From positions 62,001 to 126,000 of the forward strand of contig NCSJ02000008.1 of NCBI GenBank assembly GCA_002812745.2: a DNA stretch of 64,000 bases. Reading direction: 5' to 3'. Source of the stretch: Scytalidium lignicola (taxonomy: Eukaryota > Ascomycota > Leotiomycetes). Position numbers and translations under genes: made by a program. The stretch's first letter is position 1, and each line of letters begins with the position of its first letter. Of the stretch, positions 22,407 to 33,720 are shown piece after piece. The notes beneath the pieces were generated by a model that searched no databases, was not told the origin of the DNA, and saw only the letters and a list, made by a program, of their open reading frames with translations.

Positions 22407-24177
22407 ATGTCACATATTTCAGACATTGATCATTGCAAACTAGATGCCACCGTCCGCCCGGATTGTATCATCGAATATCACGAAATTTCGGACACTTCAC
22501 GAGGCTGGCGCCGAGTACCTGTCACGAAAGTATGGAGAACAGAACGTCTGCTTGGGCGAGGAGGCTTTGGGGAAGTGCACTTACAGTCTCTAGAATCTGA
22601 CAAGAATGCAAAAAGGGCCCTGAAAGTCATTCCAACACGAGGATTGACAATGTCTGAGGCCGATTGTCAGAGGGAGTTAATTGCAATGATGGAGTTCAGA
22701 AAGCCCAAGGTCTGCAACATCTTTTGACTGTAGATCTGGACCCAATGCTCACAATCGAATCAGTTCAAAGAAGCCGCAGTTTTTGTTCATTTTTTCGGAT
22801 GGTTTCGAACCGACGATGCTATGTTCTTGGCTATGGAATACATGGCCATGGGTGACCTTGAGCAAAACCTACGGGAGATCGAAGACTCGCTGGAGCACAC
22901 AGAGCCTGCTTTATCAGAAGAAGAAACACAGGAGATCACACGACAGATATTGGAGGGTCTGAAGATCATGCACGTGGAAGGGTTCGCTCATCGCGATTTA
23001 AAGCCTCAGAATGTGTTTGTCGTTCGGAAGCAGCCTCAATGGTGGGTAAAGATTGGCGATTTCGGTCTCACCAAACAGCAGACAGACCAGACAGCATTCC
23101 GCACACATGCTGGCACTGAGAAGTATATGGCGCCAGAACTATACCACTATGTGCCAGACCTTGATGAGGCAACCTCCGAATATACAAGCGCCATCGATAT
23201 TTGGGCAGTTGGATGTATTATATATAGAGTCATTGTGGGAGCAGTTCCATTTCCTAGCTTGCTTTCTCTGAAGAACTTTTGCAGAGATTCAACGAAAGTC
23301 TCGCTCAATATACCGCCTTCAATGGAGGAAGCTGGGGACTTTATCAAGGAATTGCTGCGGCCGAATCCCAAAAACCGTCCTTTGGCTAGCGTCGCACTTT
23401 CATCTACATGGCTTTTACAAAGTAAGTTTCTACACTGACCTTCAATTTTTTCCTGTATTTCATCTGACCTTTATAACAGAGGCTCGACCTATTATTAACC
23501 TGCAGACTATGACGATGCCTGACTCGATGAGCTTATCTGCTAGCCAGGGTAACTATGTCACTAAATCTCATAAAGGCCTTCAGTCGCAGTACTCTATGCC
23601 TACGATAACCCAGCAGTCATACAGAAGCTCTGCATCAGAGCTTTTAGAGTTCCCAACTCGTAAGCCAATTGGATCCCTACTCAAGCCTCCTTCTTCAGAT
23701 TCAGTCGATTCCAGGACCAAACGACCTCTGCGAGATATTTCTCCTGGTCCTCAAAATCTAATTCAGGCGCCTAGTAATCTATTGCCAGGTTCATCTTTGG
23801 GAGAAAGTCGAAGGAGTTTTCCTGATCTGAAACAAAATCAAGATGCCGAGACTGCCATTGCTGCAGAACCTAGGCTTATAAATTTTCTAACCGACCTTCG
23901 GCCACGCATAAATGCTTATGCTAATGCTACCGAAGACGATGGGAAATGGAGATCAGAAGATTCCATGAAAGGGCTCGAAGCTGCGCAAAGGGAGCTCAAG
24001 AAACCGAGAGACGCAGAGACTAAGCTGACTTATGATCAAAATCTAGGGAGAACAACATCTCCCATGTTTCCCTCGAGGAACCGGCCGCGATCTGCACTCA
24101 TACATTTGATGAATGACTACCAACCCAAAGCGGAAAAGCAAGGTTTGCTCTCCAGAATGTTCAAGGTAATTAATTAG
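22407..24177 (+). CDS. Serine/threonine protein kinase, probably catalytically active
   Basis: Exons 22407-22709, 22764-23421 and 23480-24177 give 552 aa if translation ends at the TAG at 24175. The kinase domain spans ~residues 45-325: glycine loop LGRGGFGEVH, VAIK-type lysine in RALKVI, HRDLKPQN (~177), DFGL (~200), TEKYMAPELY (APE motif) and DIWAVGCIIY. All catalytic residues are intact. Residues ~330-552 are Ser/Pro-rich, low complexity and probably disordered. A GT donor after MFK (24168-24169) may instead splice onward: joining to the AG at 24228-24229 would replace the tail with a short in-phase end beginning RDRHP. The ubiquitin-like frame just downstream is in a different phase (separate entry). 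It converges with a pseudokinase gene at 24898. Confidence 0.88.
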
Positions 24178-24183
24178 TGTCCA

Positions 24184-24489
24184 TTGTGGGCCCAACCATT
24201 TAGCCTGGCTGCTGACAGGTACTTTAGCGCGACCGACATCCCAACGAGAAGATATCCTATCGAAGTCGTACCTGATCTCATCTACGGGGAGCCTTTCACA
24301 TTAAATGTCCTTAGCACTGATAGGATCAGAGAAGTCAAGCATGCAATCAGCGTCTCAACCGCTATATTTCCCCATATGCAGCAGCTGAAATTCCATTCAC
24401 GACAACTTGAAGATCATTGCACTTTGGAATCCTACGGAATCGGATTACATAGTACTATATGCCTGGATGTTACTGATCTTATAAGATAG
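24184..24489 (+). CDS. Ubiquitin-like segment following the kinase (possible C-terminal exon)
   Basis: This open frame's last ~75 residues align by eye with the ubiquitin fold: IEVVPDLIYGEPFTLNV (strands 1-2), STDRIREVKHAI (helix), QLKFHSRQLEDHCTLESYGI (matching ubiquitin's Q-x-LIFAGKQLED-x-TLxDYNI), and STICLDV (last strand). No C-terminal Gly-Gly is present, so it would not be a conjugated ubiquitin but a fused ubiquitin-like domain. The upstream part has AG acceptors but none matches the phase of the strong GT donor after the kinase MFK. A weak GT at AT|GTTC would fit. So it is either an unusual splice, a frameshift or sequencing error, or a broken exon. It starts only from a TTG as a stand-alone frame. 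Confidence 0.55.
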   Translation: MWAQPFSLAADRYFSATDIPTRRYPIEVVPDLIYGEPFTLNVLSTDRIREVKHAISVSTAIFPHMQQLKFHSRQLEDHCTLESYGIGLHSTICLDVTDLIR

Positions 24490-24897
24490 ACCTGTAAATA
24501 ATAGGATAAAATCTATGTTAAATTCTTAAATAGGAAGATTATCGAAACTGAGACTTAGCCGGAGGAGACGGTTCTAGATATAAAGCTCAAAGTGACGAAA
24601 CACGAAGACATACCGGTCGATGAACAAGAGATAATCTTTACAGAAATGCGACGGAGAAGTTCACCCTGTACTGAAGAAAACTTTACAACTCCTATGAAGT
24701 ATAGTATGCAAAAAGATTTTCATGTGAATCTACCATAATATATTCTTCCTTTGCTAATGATTTTACTATTCGCATTCCAAGAGAAAAGAAGCATCTCGTA
24801 ATTAAAAGAAAGTGGTTCAAATAAATTTCAAAAAGGTCATAAAACTACCCATATCCAACTTTAGATCTCCGCAAGATAATAGCGCTTAAATCGCAAC
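24490..24897. other. Short interval holding a decayed second ubiquitin-like segment
   Basis: Between the kinase-side genes and the convergent pseudokinase. Bases 24559-24738 encode a second ubiquitin-like remnant (separate entry). The remainder (24740-24897) is AT-rich 3' flank. Confidence 0.5.
24559..24738 (+). pseudogene. Degenerate second ubiquitin-like segment
   Basis: Reading from CCG at 24559, just after a TTAG acceptor-like site, gives ETVLDIKLKVTKHEDIPVD followed by EQEIIF. This tracks ubiquitin's helix and its EGIPxDQQxLIF segment closely. About 30 residues on, YSMQKDFHVNL matches YNIQKESTLHL. Between the two the GKQLEDGRTL part is scrambled, as expected after compensating indels. 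The frame closes with TAA at 24736. No start codon or strong splice partner is visible, so it is best read as the remains of a tandem ubiquitin-like domain. Confidence 0.5.
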
Positions 24898-26803
24898 TCA
24901 AACACTAATCTCCTGTATCCTCAACAAGATTCTCTCAATATACTTAANCCCCACCACGATCCCATCTTCATCCAACATATCCACATTCTCAAACCAACCC
25001 CCTTCCCCTCTACTCTCCATCTCAACAACCGAGTTTCCACTCCCGTGATCCAAACACCTCAGACACGAGAGCACAATATCAGTATACCTGTTCCCCATTC
25101 TCGCAGGCAGTTTCTCCAAAGCCAGTGAAATGAGCCGAGTTTTAATAGCTGTGGCCCGCTTACGTGTGTCTTTTTCTTCTTTTTGGTCTCTGATGAAGGG
25201 TGGTGGGATGGGGTTATTCTCATCTAGAGAGTTCGACACGGGCTCAGGTATCGTACCATCCAATGAGGATCGTGGGAGATAGTTGAGGAACGATCCCCAA
25301 AGCCCGATTTCAAGGAGCACGACGCCAAGGCTGTAGATGTCGTGCTGCATCTGGTATTCCTCTTCTGGGTGCGTGCCTTGGCGTGTTGGATGTCGGTCTA
25401 CAAACTATTAAATCCCTCCCCTGATATATATAAAAAAGGGTATTTTCTATTTTCTACCCCGGAGTTTGCGAAGAAGAGGAGGGATAACACATACATAAAT
25501 CATGCTGCCAAATCCCATCACCAGTCCGGTAAGTCATCCCCTCCGCCGGCCTGAAATTCTCAAAACCCACCAGAAACAAGTCGCCAAGTTCTCCTCTAGT
25601 TGCTTTCCCCTCTTTCTCAAAAATGATGGTAGTTTCGGGACGGATATTCTTGTGCACGAATTGCGAGGTGTGGATGTACAAGACAGAGCTTACTAGTTGC
25701 TTGGCTAGGCTGTAGCGACTATTAAGTGAGTACAATGGATTGCGTTCGATTAGTAGAGCCCGGAGAGATTTTGGCCTGGTGAGGGAATGTGGGATGGAGA
25801 AGAGAAATTTGAAGGTCGGAAGCTGCGTGTCGGTTTGCCCTTGGGATTGCTTTTCTGGGGTGGGGATGGAAGATTTGACTACACCTGTACAAACCAAGAG
25901 ACCGAATGTTGAAGGCTCAATTTTTGACAGGATGTGAGCGAGTTTGCGAACATCTCGCAGCATCCGATTCATGTCTACGATGACATTGCAGATCATAGTG
26001 TCAACAAGTACGCAATCTTCCGAACCAGAAAACTGACAAAGAAGAGTAGATGAGAAAGGGATCTGTGTCTCATCTGCGCTGAGAATAGTGTTGGGCTTGA
26101 AAATACTCCCATCCATAGATAGGGCTAGCGAGTGAGGTTGATTCTCTGGCTGCATCACGAACCCCTTTTGCAGCCATGATAAATTTCGTCTGCTGTGGTT
26201 TGTTCTCCTCTTGTTCGAGCTGATCATCGACAAGCGAATCTGTGATGAGCATAGTAAGCATCCATGACGGATCGAATCGGCGTTGCCAGTTCTCTAGGTC
26301 ATCTCTAATAGCCTCCAGACTCCCTTTCTCGATCGCGTATCTGAACTTCTTCCCCGGGGTCATCTTCTCCAGCGCTTTCGTCATAGTCTTCATATCAAAC
26401 TCCTGTTTCTGCTCCTTTTCATCTTCCTTCTTCTTCTTATCATGCAAGATGAGCTGATCTATAGTCAAGGTGGCTTTCTTGAGCTTCCCTTTCAACTCCG
26501 ACAGAACACGCGACTGCACATCGCAATAGCCCGGATCGAGTATCTTGGAGATCTTTTTTAGGAAGATGATCTGAGCTTCCGTTTTCATCCAGTTGTGTTC
26601 GATGCTAATCATCAACTCTCGAGCTTCTGCTTCTGCGTGGCGATAATTCTGACATCGGCGCACGAGCTTCTGTCCATATCTTTCGACATCAGCTAGATCA
26701 GTATACAGCAGGGCAGCTTTTTACAGGAAGTAGGGCTGGAAATTTCGTACTTTATGCACTGGTCCGAGAACTGTATAATTGCCAAAATGGTTCCTGGATC
26801 CAT
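24898..26803 (-). pseudogene. HeLo-associated-type fungal pseudokinase protein, frameshifted
   Basis: Three exons: 26803-26751, 26679-25495 and 25397-24898. The start MDPGTILAIIQFSDQCIKY is joined across a 71-bp intron to GQKLVRRCQNY. The N-terminal ~190 residues are helical (NWMKTEAQIIFLKKISKILD, then a Lys/Glu-rich stretch). The C-terminal half is kinase-like: YSLAKQLVSSVLYIHT, FVHKNIRPET, LVGFENFR, MQHDIYSLGVVLLEIGLW. The catalytic loop reads HKN instead of HRD and no DFG is present, so it should be catalytically dead. The architecture matches many ascomycete proteins annotated with HeLo/prion-inhibition-like N-termini. Near 26141-26170 the frame must shift (one base skipped or two missing) to continue from GVRDAARE into PHSLALSMDG; this is a real mutation or an AAAAGGGG-type error. 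The N at 24948 falls in a Val-like codon and does not shift the frame. Confidence 0.7.
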
Positions 26804-28017
26804 TTTGGATAACTGGAAACNTTTTTATTAAGATNAAAAAAGGTTTTAGCAGTGGTTGGGCTCGCGAATGCCTGAAAAATGAAGAAAGCCCAACTCCGAT
26901 TGATCCTTTCATATATCGATGCCAGGTGTGAAACATGAGAAAAGTTAGTCTAAATATATGAGGTCACATTATTATCTAGATGAAGATAATTCATTTAGCA
27001 GGTTAAACAGTTTTATTAAATCTATATATTTAAATCCACGCAGCAAAATCTTTATAAGCTTATAAATTACTTCACATTATCACATATGTATGTGTATAGC
27101 CTGAAAATTAGCCGATAGCGGCGATTTTGCGTGGATGTAGGTAGGCAAGTGCTAATTACGTGGATTTAAGTCTCCCCATATTTTACCACCTTCTAAATAC
27201 AACTACCATCAACATAATAAGCATATCACTTATAAAGTGACGTACTACGTGTTAATCAGTAATGTACTTACAATTTATAAAGTTATTGAGGTTTTTGCAT
27301 TTAGTTATAAATATAATATCAAACGCTTTTATAATAAATTATACTAAAAAACCCTGCGTATTCAATAAATATCTACCTAAAGTAACTTAATAACTAGCTG
27401 TATTAATATCAACCCATTAAATTGGACGTTATCATTTTTTTCTTCCGAAACGTTAATCAACTCTTATTCTAGGAGATTCTCTTCTTAACTCCATTGAAAA
27501 GGCTAATGTCGGCTAAGATTCAAGAAAGGCAAGTAAATAATTATATATAACTGAACATGGTTCACCTTTTAGCAAAGTTATTAGTAAAGGCAATGGAGAA
27601 TATTTCATCAGATCGGAACTTGATTTATTTTTCTTTGTACTGTGATTACCCCATGTCGGGGTAGTCAAGTAATAGCTAAGGTAGAGCGAATAATATTATC
27701 GAATGATTCATCTTTGTGACAATTTGACGGGATCTTTTTCAGCTAGATTTTAGACATCGAGCGGCAATGTAATATAGCCCGACAATAGCCTTATGTTTCT
27801 ATGAGTTTATTAAAAAAACAATTCTTCTTGTTTTCGGAAACGTAACAAAATGTAAAAAACATCAGGACTCATGAAAAAATAATGGAACGCAATACTGTTC
27901 TCGGGAAAGTTGCTCTTTTACTAATTATAGAAGACCCGAAATGTTGGCGTAGAACATAGACTCGCGGTACTTGGGTTTAGGCATGCCACGGCTCAACCCC
28001 ATTTAAAAGCGTTCGAG
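26804..28017. other. AT-rich gene-free stretch with two Ns near its start
   Basis: Bases 26821 and 26835 are N beside T and A homopolymers, just upstream of the pseudokinase ATG. From 26940 to 28000 the sequence is very AT-rich with no motif-bearing frame. I see no element ends or RNA genes. Confidence 0.55.
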
Positions 28018-28628
28018 TTAATTGGATGAACATACCGGGTTGCGCTTCAGATGAATTCCGTTTGGAGAGTAGAGGGGGGGCTGGTATTCGGTCCCAAGCA
28101 CATCGGAGAAGTTCAAACCCGGAATATATGGAAAGGGAATAGCAAGCGGAGTAGCTATCCGATCTCTACCCCGAACAATGAATGACCTGGATAGACAATG
28201 ATGGCTAGAATACAACACTTACCGAGTGGTATTAATTGAATTAATCTTCAATTCTAATTTGCAAGCCTGCACAACTCGGCAGTTCGTCGAGAGACCTGCC
28301 GTTACCTACGGCACTCTTGCGGGAGAAGGCGTTCCACTGGAGCATGTATCCATTGTGAGAGAACGAAACCACTAGCCTAGATATGGGGGACTTACGCTCT
28401 AGTTCTGCTTGGTATATGGGGATCATTGACTGCTGCATTGGTTACACAGCTGTATCTGACGCAGAAATCAGTACTAGTAAGTAGTTGATACTGGAGACAG
28501 TCGAGTGTTTCGCTGAACGTGTCTTCAAAGAGTAAGTGGAGATGAGCGGGGTTAATAGAGGGGTACGACTTGGCGACGGTTACGGCGNCATGGCGCTCTG
28601 TTGGTGTCTCCTTATTCTTTCGCGGCAT
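28018..28628 (-). other. Unresolved possible gene or gene remnant
   Basis: The composition here is more gene-like than its surroundings. A minus-strand ATG at 28628 begins MPRKNKETPTERH and continues 78 codons (with an N at 28588). Three short frames could be joined by GTAAGT-type donors (for example near 28397), but I could not build a phase-consistent model with recognisable motifs. It may be a degraded gene. No function is proposed. Confidence 0.2.
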
Positions 28629-29318
28629 ACATCAGGAACACAAGAAGAGACCCAAGAGGGGATCAGAGAGTGTATAATTTAGCATGAGTTCTGGTGAGAA
28701 ATGAAAATATATATATAAAAGAAAGAGGGACAGTATAAGACTTCAGGGATTACCGAGAAGGGTAATTCAAACATTATGGGCGCTAGTTACGAATATACCG
28801 AAATTAGAACTACCACAATGGCATCTAGATCAGAGATCACATTAATAGCAAGTAAATAGTTGAACAGTATAATCTTTTAGCGCTCATATGTAACTGGCTG
28901 GCCTGCAATGTGTCTGTCTAGAAGCGTTACCTTGTGACCGAAAAGGGGTCTGAATAGCAACTCATTTGCCCCTTCATACAGAACCTGAATACCGAGATTT
29001 CGCTGTAAATCTACGCTCCACTGCCGACAGTCGACTTTCAGCCGAATGAATTGACCAGAGATATCGGGGTCTTCTTAGGTGAAAGACTGGATAGAACGGC
29101 AGCCCACCTCCGTCGGTAATTCCCCAGCGTTGGAAAACAACAAAGTTAACACTTGATGACACTTCCCATGGGGCCCCATCCGATCGACAACCCACTTCGC
29201 TCACGCCTTACTTCACTCTATATCACTCAGCATTGCGACGACTTTAAAATTATCAAACAGCTCATAATCTGATACAGCATAAGATACCTTTGAAATTAAT
29301 AGGAGACAAACCGTAGAC
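28629..29318. other. Intergenic, promoter of TauD-like gene
   Basis: No supported gene. The minus-strand frame at 28974-29204 has no motif. The last few hundred bases before 29319 should contain the dioxygenase promoter. Confidence 0.5.
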
Positions 29319-30448
29319 ATGCCTGGACTCATTCAAGAAAGCCCTTTCAAAACCATCACGGTCAAGGAGCTCCATCCCACCTTCGGCGCCGAGGTCGAGG
29401 GTGTGGACTTCCATAACCTATCCGATGAGCAGTTCAACGAGATTGTTGCTGCCATGGCAAAGGTAAGCAAGTCATAGCAAGCCTCCGAAGCTTGAACTTC
29501 CCTTCCAAGCCCTCCCAGGACTGACAATGTGGGGTCTTTAATAGTATGGCATCTGTGTCTTCCGCGAGACTGGTATGTCAGATAAGGAGCATGTCGACTT
29601 TTCGAAACGCTTTGGTGATCTAGATGATATAAGACCATACCTGAATAACGGTCGTAAGCCACGGTACGAGTTCTACGAGCTGTTCGATGCCGGCAACATC
29701 GATGAGAATAACAATGTTCTCGACCCCACCGCTACACGCTCTCACTACAACAAGGTAAGCAAGTGTATACTTTGAAGAGGACCCAAAATCAGATCGGTGT
29801 CCTTTCCAATATATTCTTAATTCTAATATTGTTTAGGGCAACATGCTCTTCCACGTTGACTCAAGTTTCAACCCCCGAAGAGCATCCTTCTCCCTCCTCC
29901 ACGCCGTAGAGATCCCACCAAAGGGAACTGGAGGTGATACTTACTTCGCTGACAGCCGGACTGCCTTTGAAGAGCTTCCACCAGACTTGAAGGAAGAACT
30001 CCTACGCGAAGACTACGTCGCAGCCCACTGCCTTGCCCAATCCCGCAAGCTCGGTTCTCCTGAGTTCTTCAAGGATCTCAACCCATGGGAGACCAAGATG
30101 GCCAGACACAAGCTCATCCAACGCCACGAGCCCTCTGACCGCATGAACATCTACGTTGCGGCACACACGCACCATCTCGAGGGCATACCCGAGGAGAAAT
30201 CAACACAATTGATCGATACCCTGAAGAAGCACTGCACGCAGGACAAGTATGTGTTCCCGGTGAAATGGGAAAATGTTGGGGATTTGGTGATTTGGGATAA
30301 CAGATGTGTGATGCATCGTGCGGCAGGAGGTAGTTTTGAGGGCAAGTACAGGAGGGATTTGAGGAGGACAACGGTACATGATGATAGTCCTACGGCTTGG
30401 GGATTAAACGATCCAAATGATCAGAGACCGGGCTTCAAGCAGCTGTAA
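29319..30448 (+). CDS. TauD/TfdA-family 2-oxoglutarate/Fe(II) dioxygenase
   Basis: Exons 29319-29462, 29545-29754 and 29837-30448 join in phase to give 321 aa. The N-terminus has HPTFGAEVEGVDF, typical of TfdA/TauD. The iron ligands are in LFHVDSSF (H-x-D) and the distal His in WDNRCVMHRA. The 2-oxoglutarate Arg is in YRRDLRRTTV. Both introns are short GT-AG with GTAAGC donors. Relatives oxidise taurine, alpha-ketoglutarate-dependent herbicide-type aryloxy acids or sulfonates; the substrate here is unknown. It lies tail-to-tail with a TRI12-like MFS transporter. Confidence 0.92.
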
Positions 30449-31650
30449 AGCATTGTGTTCAAGATTCCGGGTGGAGATAATTATGTTGTAGTAAAAACTA
30501 AGGTATTATAGATTGAGATGTAGATAAGCCACTCAAATTCTTATCGGACAAACTTGAATTGTTGGAATTTTATAAGATTGTGTTTTGCTAAACTAGAGAT
30601 TTTATATTCTTTTGGCATGTTCCGTCTTATTCTTCACTGTTCTTCTAGAAATATTCTTTATTGTGTTAACGAATATTGAATTCTACCTGCTGAAGCTAAC
30701 TCTTTACAGACTTATGAGAATTAATAACTTATGAGACGAGTTGAAGTAGAGATTCAGCTGTTCCATCACAACAGGTACGATACTTGCTTTATTACTTTTA
30801 TTCCAGTTACCAAAACTAGATCCACCGGGCTTCCAAATACCGTAGCCCTAGCTCTTATAGCTTTATTACCTAATATACTATACAATTGATATAGTTAACA
30901 CAATCTCCTCTCCCCTTTCCTTTCGTTACGCAATCCTGTCCAGTCCGGTACCCATATGGGGCCTCATCAGACTCAAAACTTAGTAATCTACTACATGGGT
31001 CTCCCCGCATGCTACCCCAATTCTACGGGATGCCACCCAGAATCTGGAGTAATCACCCCAGAGTTTAGGTGGATGGGTCTTTTGTCGAACAATTCTCCCC
31101 GGACTGACTGGTGCGGGTCATGCACACGACACGTGGAATATGTAAATCCGTTTAGTTTAAAAAATTGTGTCAAAAATAGGGATACGCATCATCCGAACCA
31201 CAGTATAGGGTTCCGGATCGACGTCTGGGGTATACGGTATGTAACAATATTGTTGTGGTTATGCAGATGGATGGCATGCTGCAGGCTATGTAGCAGATAT
31301 ACACGTAACAGAGCTTAATTTTTTGTGGGACTGAATGAAGGTGAAAAATCGTTTCTCACTTGTAGAAAGAATAAAAGTTTTGAGGTGTTAACTCTTCAAA
31401 AAGAGCTCAAGTCTTCCTGTTGAAGGAGTATTCTCAATTCGGTGACTAAAATGCATATGAGGGCATTTTTATGTACCGCAAAATCAAAAGTCATTAAACT
31501 ACTTTGAAAAAGTCTAGGGGGCATATTATCATCCAAGGCAGCAACAGGTTATGTTGCCAGTCACGTCTTTGTCTAGATGATCGCCACCCGAAACATTTTC
31601 TTTAAACATCATACCGAAAACAACAGCTATACCCAGAAATCAACATTTAA
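30449..31650. other. Convergent intergenic, no supported gene
   Basis: The 120-codon plus-strand frame at 30956-31318 has an unusual, motif-free composition (Cys/Trp-rich) and no neighbours to splice to, so I do not call it. AT content is high from 30480 to 30900. No element ends recognised. Confidence 0.5.
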
Positions 31651-33720
31651 CTATACCTGCCCTGCAGCTTCAGTAGAAGTTGTGGGAGCATCAATGGTAG
31701 TAGAAGGTGGCGTCTCTTTCTCATTCTCCAAAGACTTCACCGGTTGATCCTTGTGATGACGAGCACCGCCAATTTCCTTCTCAAGGTGAATTTCGACGTG
31801 GTTAGTAAAGTATCTAGATGGATCTATGACACAAGCGGCACTAATTAATGCGAGGATACCGAATGGAATCGAAGCTAGCCAGGTAATCCTAAAGGCATAT
31901 GCATACCCGTATCTTGAAGCTGTAACGACTTGGTCGAATACCGATGCAGAGACATCGGTGAACTGTGCAGCCTGTCCTGGTACACCGAGAATAGTGAGTC
32001 TTGCTGCCTCAATGAGTTCGGGGATGAGAGTAGTGTTGGTGATTTGGTTCGCAGCGATTGTTTTGGTAACCCTTTTCGCAATCTGCTTCGTTGCCGTCTG
32101 GGTGAAGATACTACTGAAGATTACACTGCCAATGCTTCCTCCCAAACTTCTGAATGTTCCAATAAGGCCGATAGCGATTCCCAAGTCACGCTGGGGGACG
32201 TTGAGAGAAGCGGTGGTGTAGCAGTTCAAGGTGATCCAGCCAAAGGGAAGCATGGCTAGGAATTGAACGGCCATGAGCCAGTTGAGGTTAGTTGGCGTGA
32301 TGGTGGCCGCGAGACCGAAGAAGAGGGTTTGCATGAAGACTGCAAAAGTGAGTTGATAGTGCACATACTTGATATAGTGCACAAGAGCGGGAATGATGAC
32401 GCCTCCAACGAGTTGACCTGCTCTGTTCTAAAGTTAGCTATGGGTTTATAAAAACTGAGGACTATGGGTGAAACAGAGACAAAAATATACGTACCCAGAA
32501 GGAATAGAGTATATTCCGATCTTTATGTTATCAGACGAATGCAAGTATAGAATTGTCTGGGCATTCAACGCGCTAGCAGCAAAGAAAACCATACCAGCGA
32601 CGAAAACCAGTACAGGCAAAGCACTGAACTCGCGGAAATTCTTGAACAAATACCACGGGAACAGAGGATCAACTGGATAGATAAAATCGTAAATGAAGCT
32701 GGCCAAGAACACGATACAACCCAAAATTAGTGGCGCCAACGTTCCCGCGTGAGTCCACGGGTAAGTATTTCCACCGCTGTTTAGACCGTACAGGAAGACT
32801 GCAAGTCCAGAGACATACATGACCGTACCGATGAAATCAAGATCCTTGAATGCTTCCCATTTTGTCTTTCCATCGGGGCGGGGATGAGAGGGTGGGAAGT
32901 AGACGAAGAGGGTTCCGGCGAAGGAGAAGGCGCCGTAACCAATAGCGATATAGAACATTACACGCCATGATGCTTTGGTGAGTAGAGCGTTGGAGAAGAG
33001 TGTTCCGGGGACAGCCCAAGTGGCGAGGTTGAATTCTGTCCAGGCAAGGCCCATACCACGGTACTTGTTGGGAAGAATTTCAGAGATACCTAGTTGAAGC
33101 AGCAGGTTAGAAAAAAACGTCCACATTCATAATCGAAAGGTTAACATTAACTGTAAAGAGAGAGAGAGAGATGCAGACAAAGTATTGGAAAAGGTGTGAA
33201 AGTGCTTCNTTTTTTTATCGAAAAACTTACCAGCATAAGCAACAGAGACAAACCCAATACTGCCTCCAAGCAACACTTCACCCGCAATCAATTGGTTCAT
33301 ACTATGTGCTGTGCACGCCACAATAGCCCCAATAACCGTCAAACATTGTCCGAAAAGAATAACATGCCTCCGTCCAAAAACATCACTCACGCGTCCCGCA
33401 ACAGTGAAGCTCACAGCAGCCGCCGCGCCCCAGCCTGATGGTATCCAGAAGCTAATGTTCGCACCACCGAGTTCCTCGCCCAGCTGCACCAGGATAGGCG
33501 TGACAAGGATGAAACCGAAGATGATAGGACCAGTAAAGGAAGTGCCGAGGAAGAGCGCTGACAACATAACGGTGAGGGTAAGCTTCTCGGCATGCTCTGG
33601 GTTGTCTTCCAAAGCAGCACGATGGGGGTCTTCATAGCCAAGAGGGACTTCTCGGTGCTCGAGGTGCGATTCTGCGACCTCGGTGTCCATCTCGGCTTTG
33701 TGTTCCTCAGAGTCGTTCAT
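31651..33720 (-). CDS. MFS transporter, TRI12/siderophore-type efflux pump
   Basis: Exons 33720-33231, 33089-32495 and 32422-31651 join in phase to give 618 aa. The N-terminal ~65 residues are acidic and cytosolic. Fourteen or so helices follow. The loop-2/3 motif GRVSDVFGRRHVILFG and LIAGEVLLGGSIGFVSVAYAG are typical, as are YRGMGLAWTEFNLATWAVPG and SWRVMFYIAIGYGAFSF of the TRI12/Fungal_trans_MFS branch. LGIAIGLIGTFRSLGGSIGSVIFSSIF marks the C-terminal half. The N at 33209 lies in intron 1 and is harmless. Members export trichothecenes or related compounds, or take up siderophores. No trichothecene genes are present here, so the substrate is unknown. Confidence 0.9.

Noticed and set aside
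30956..31318. 120-codon frame between two convergent genes
   Set aside because: Motif-free and Cys/Trp-rich in an unusual way; no promoter or splice context.
31651..33720. Assigning the TRI12-like pump to trichothecene export
   Set aside because: No trichothecene pathway gene lies in the window; the family has many substrates.
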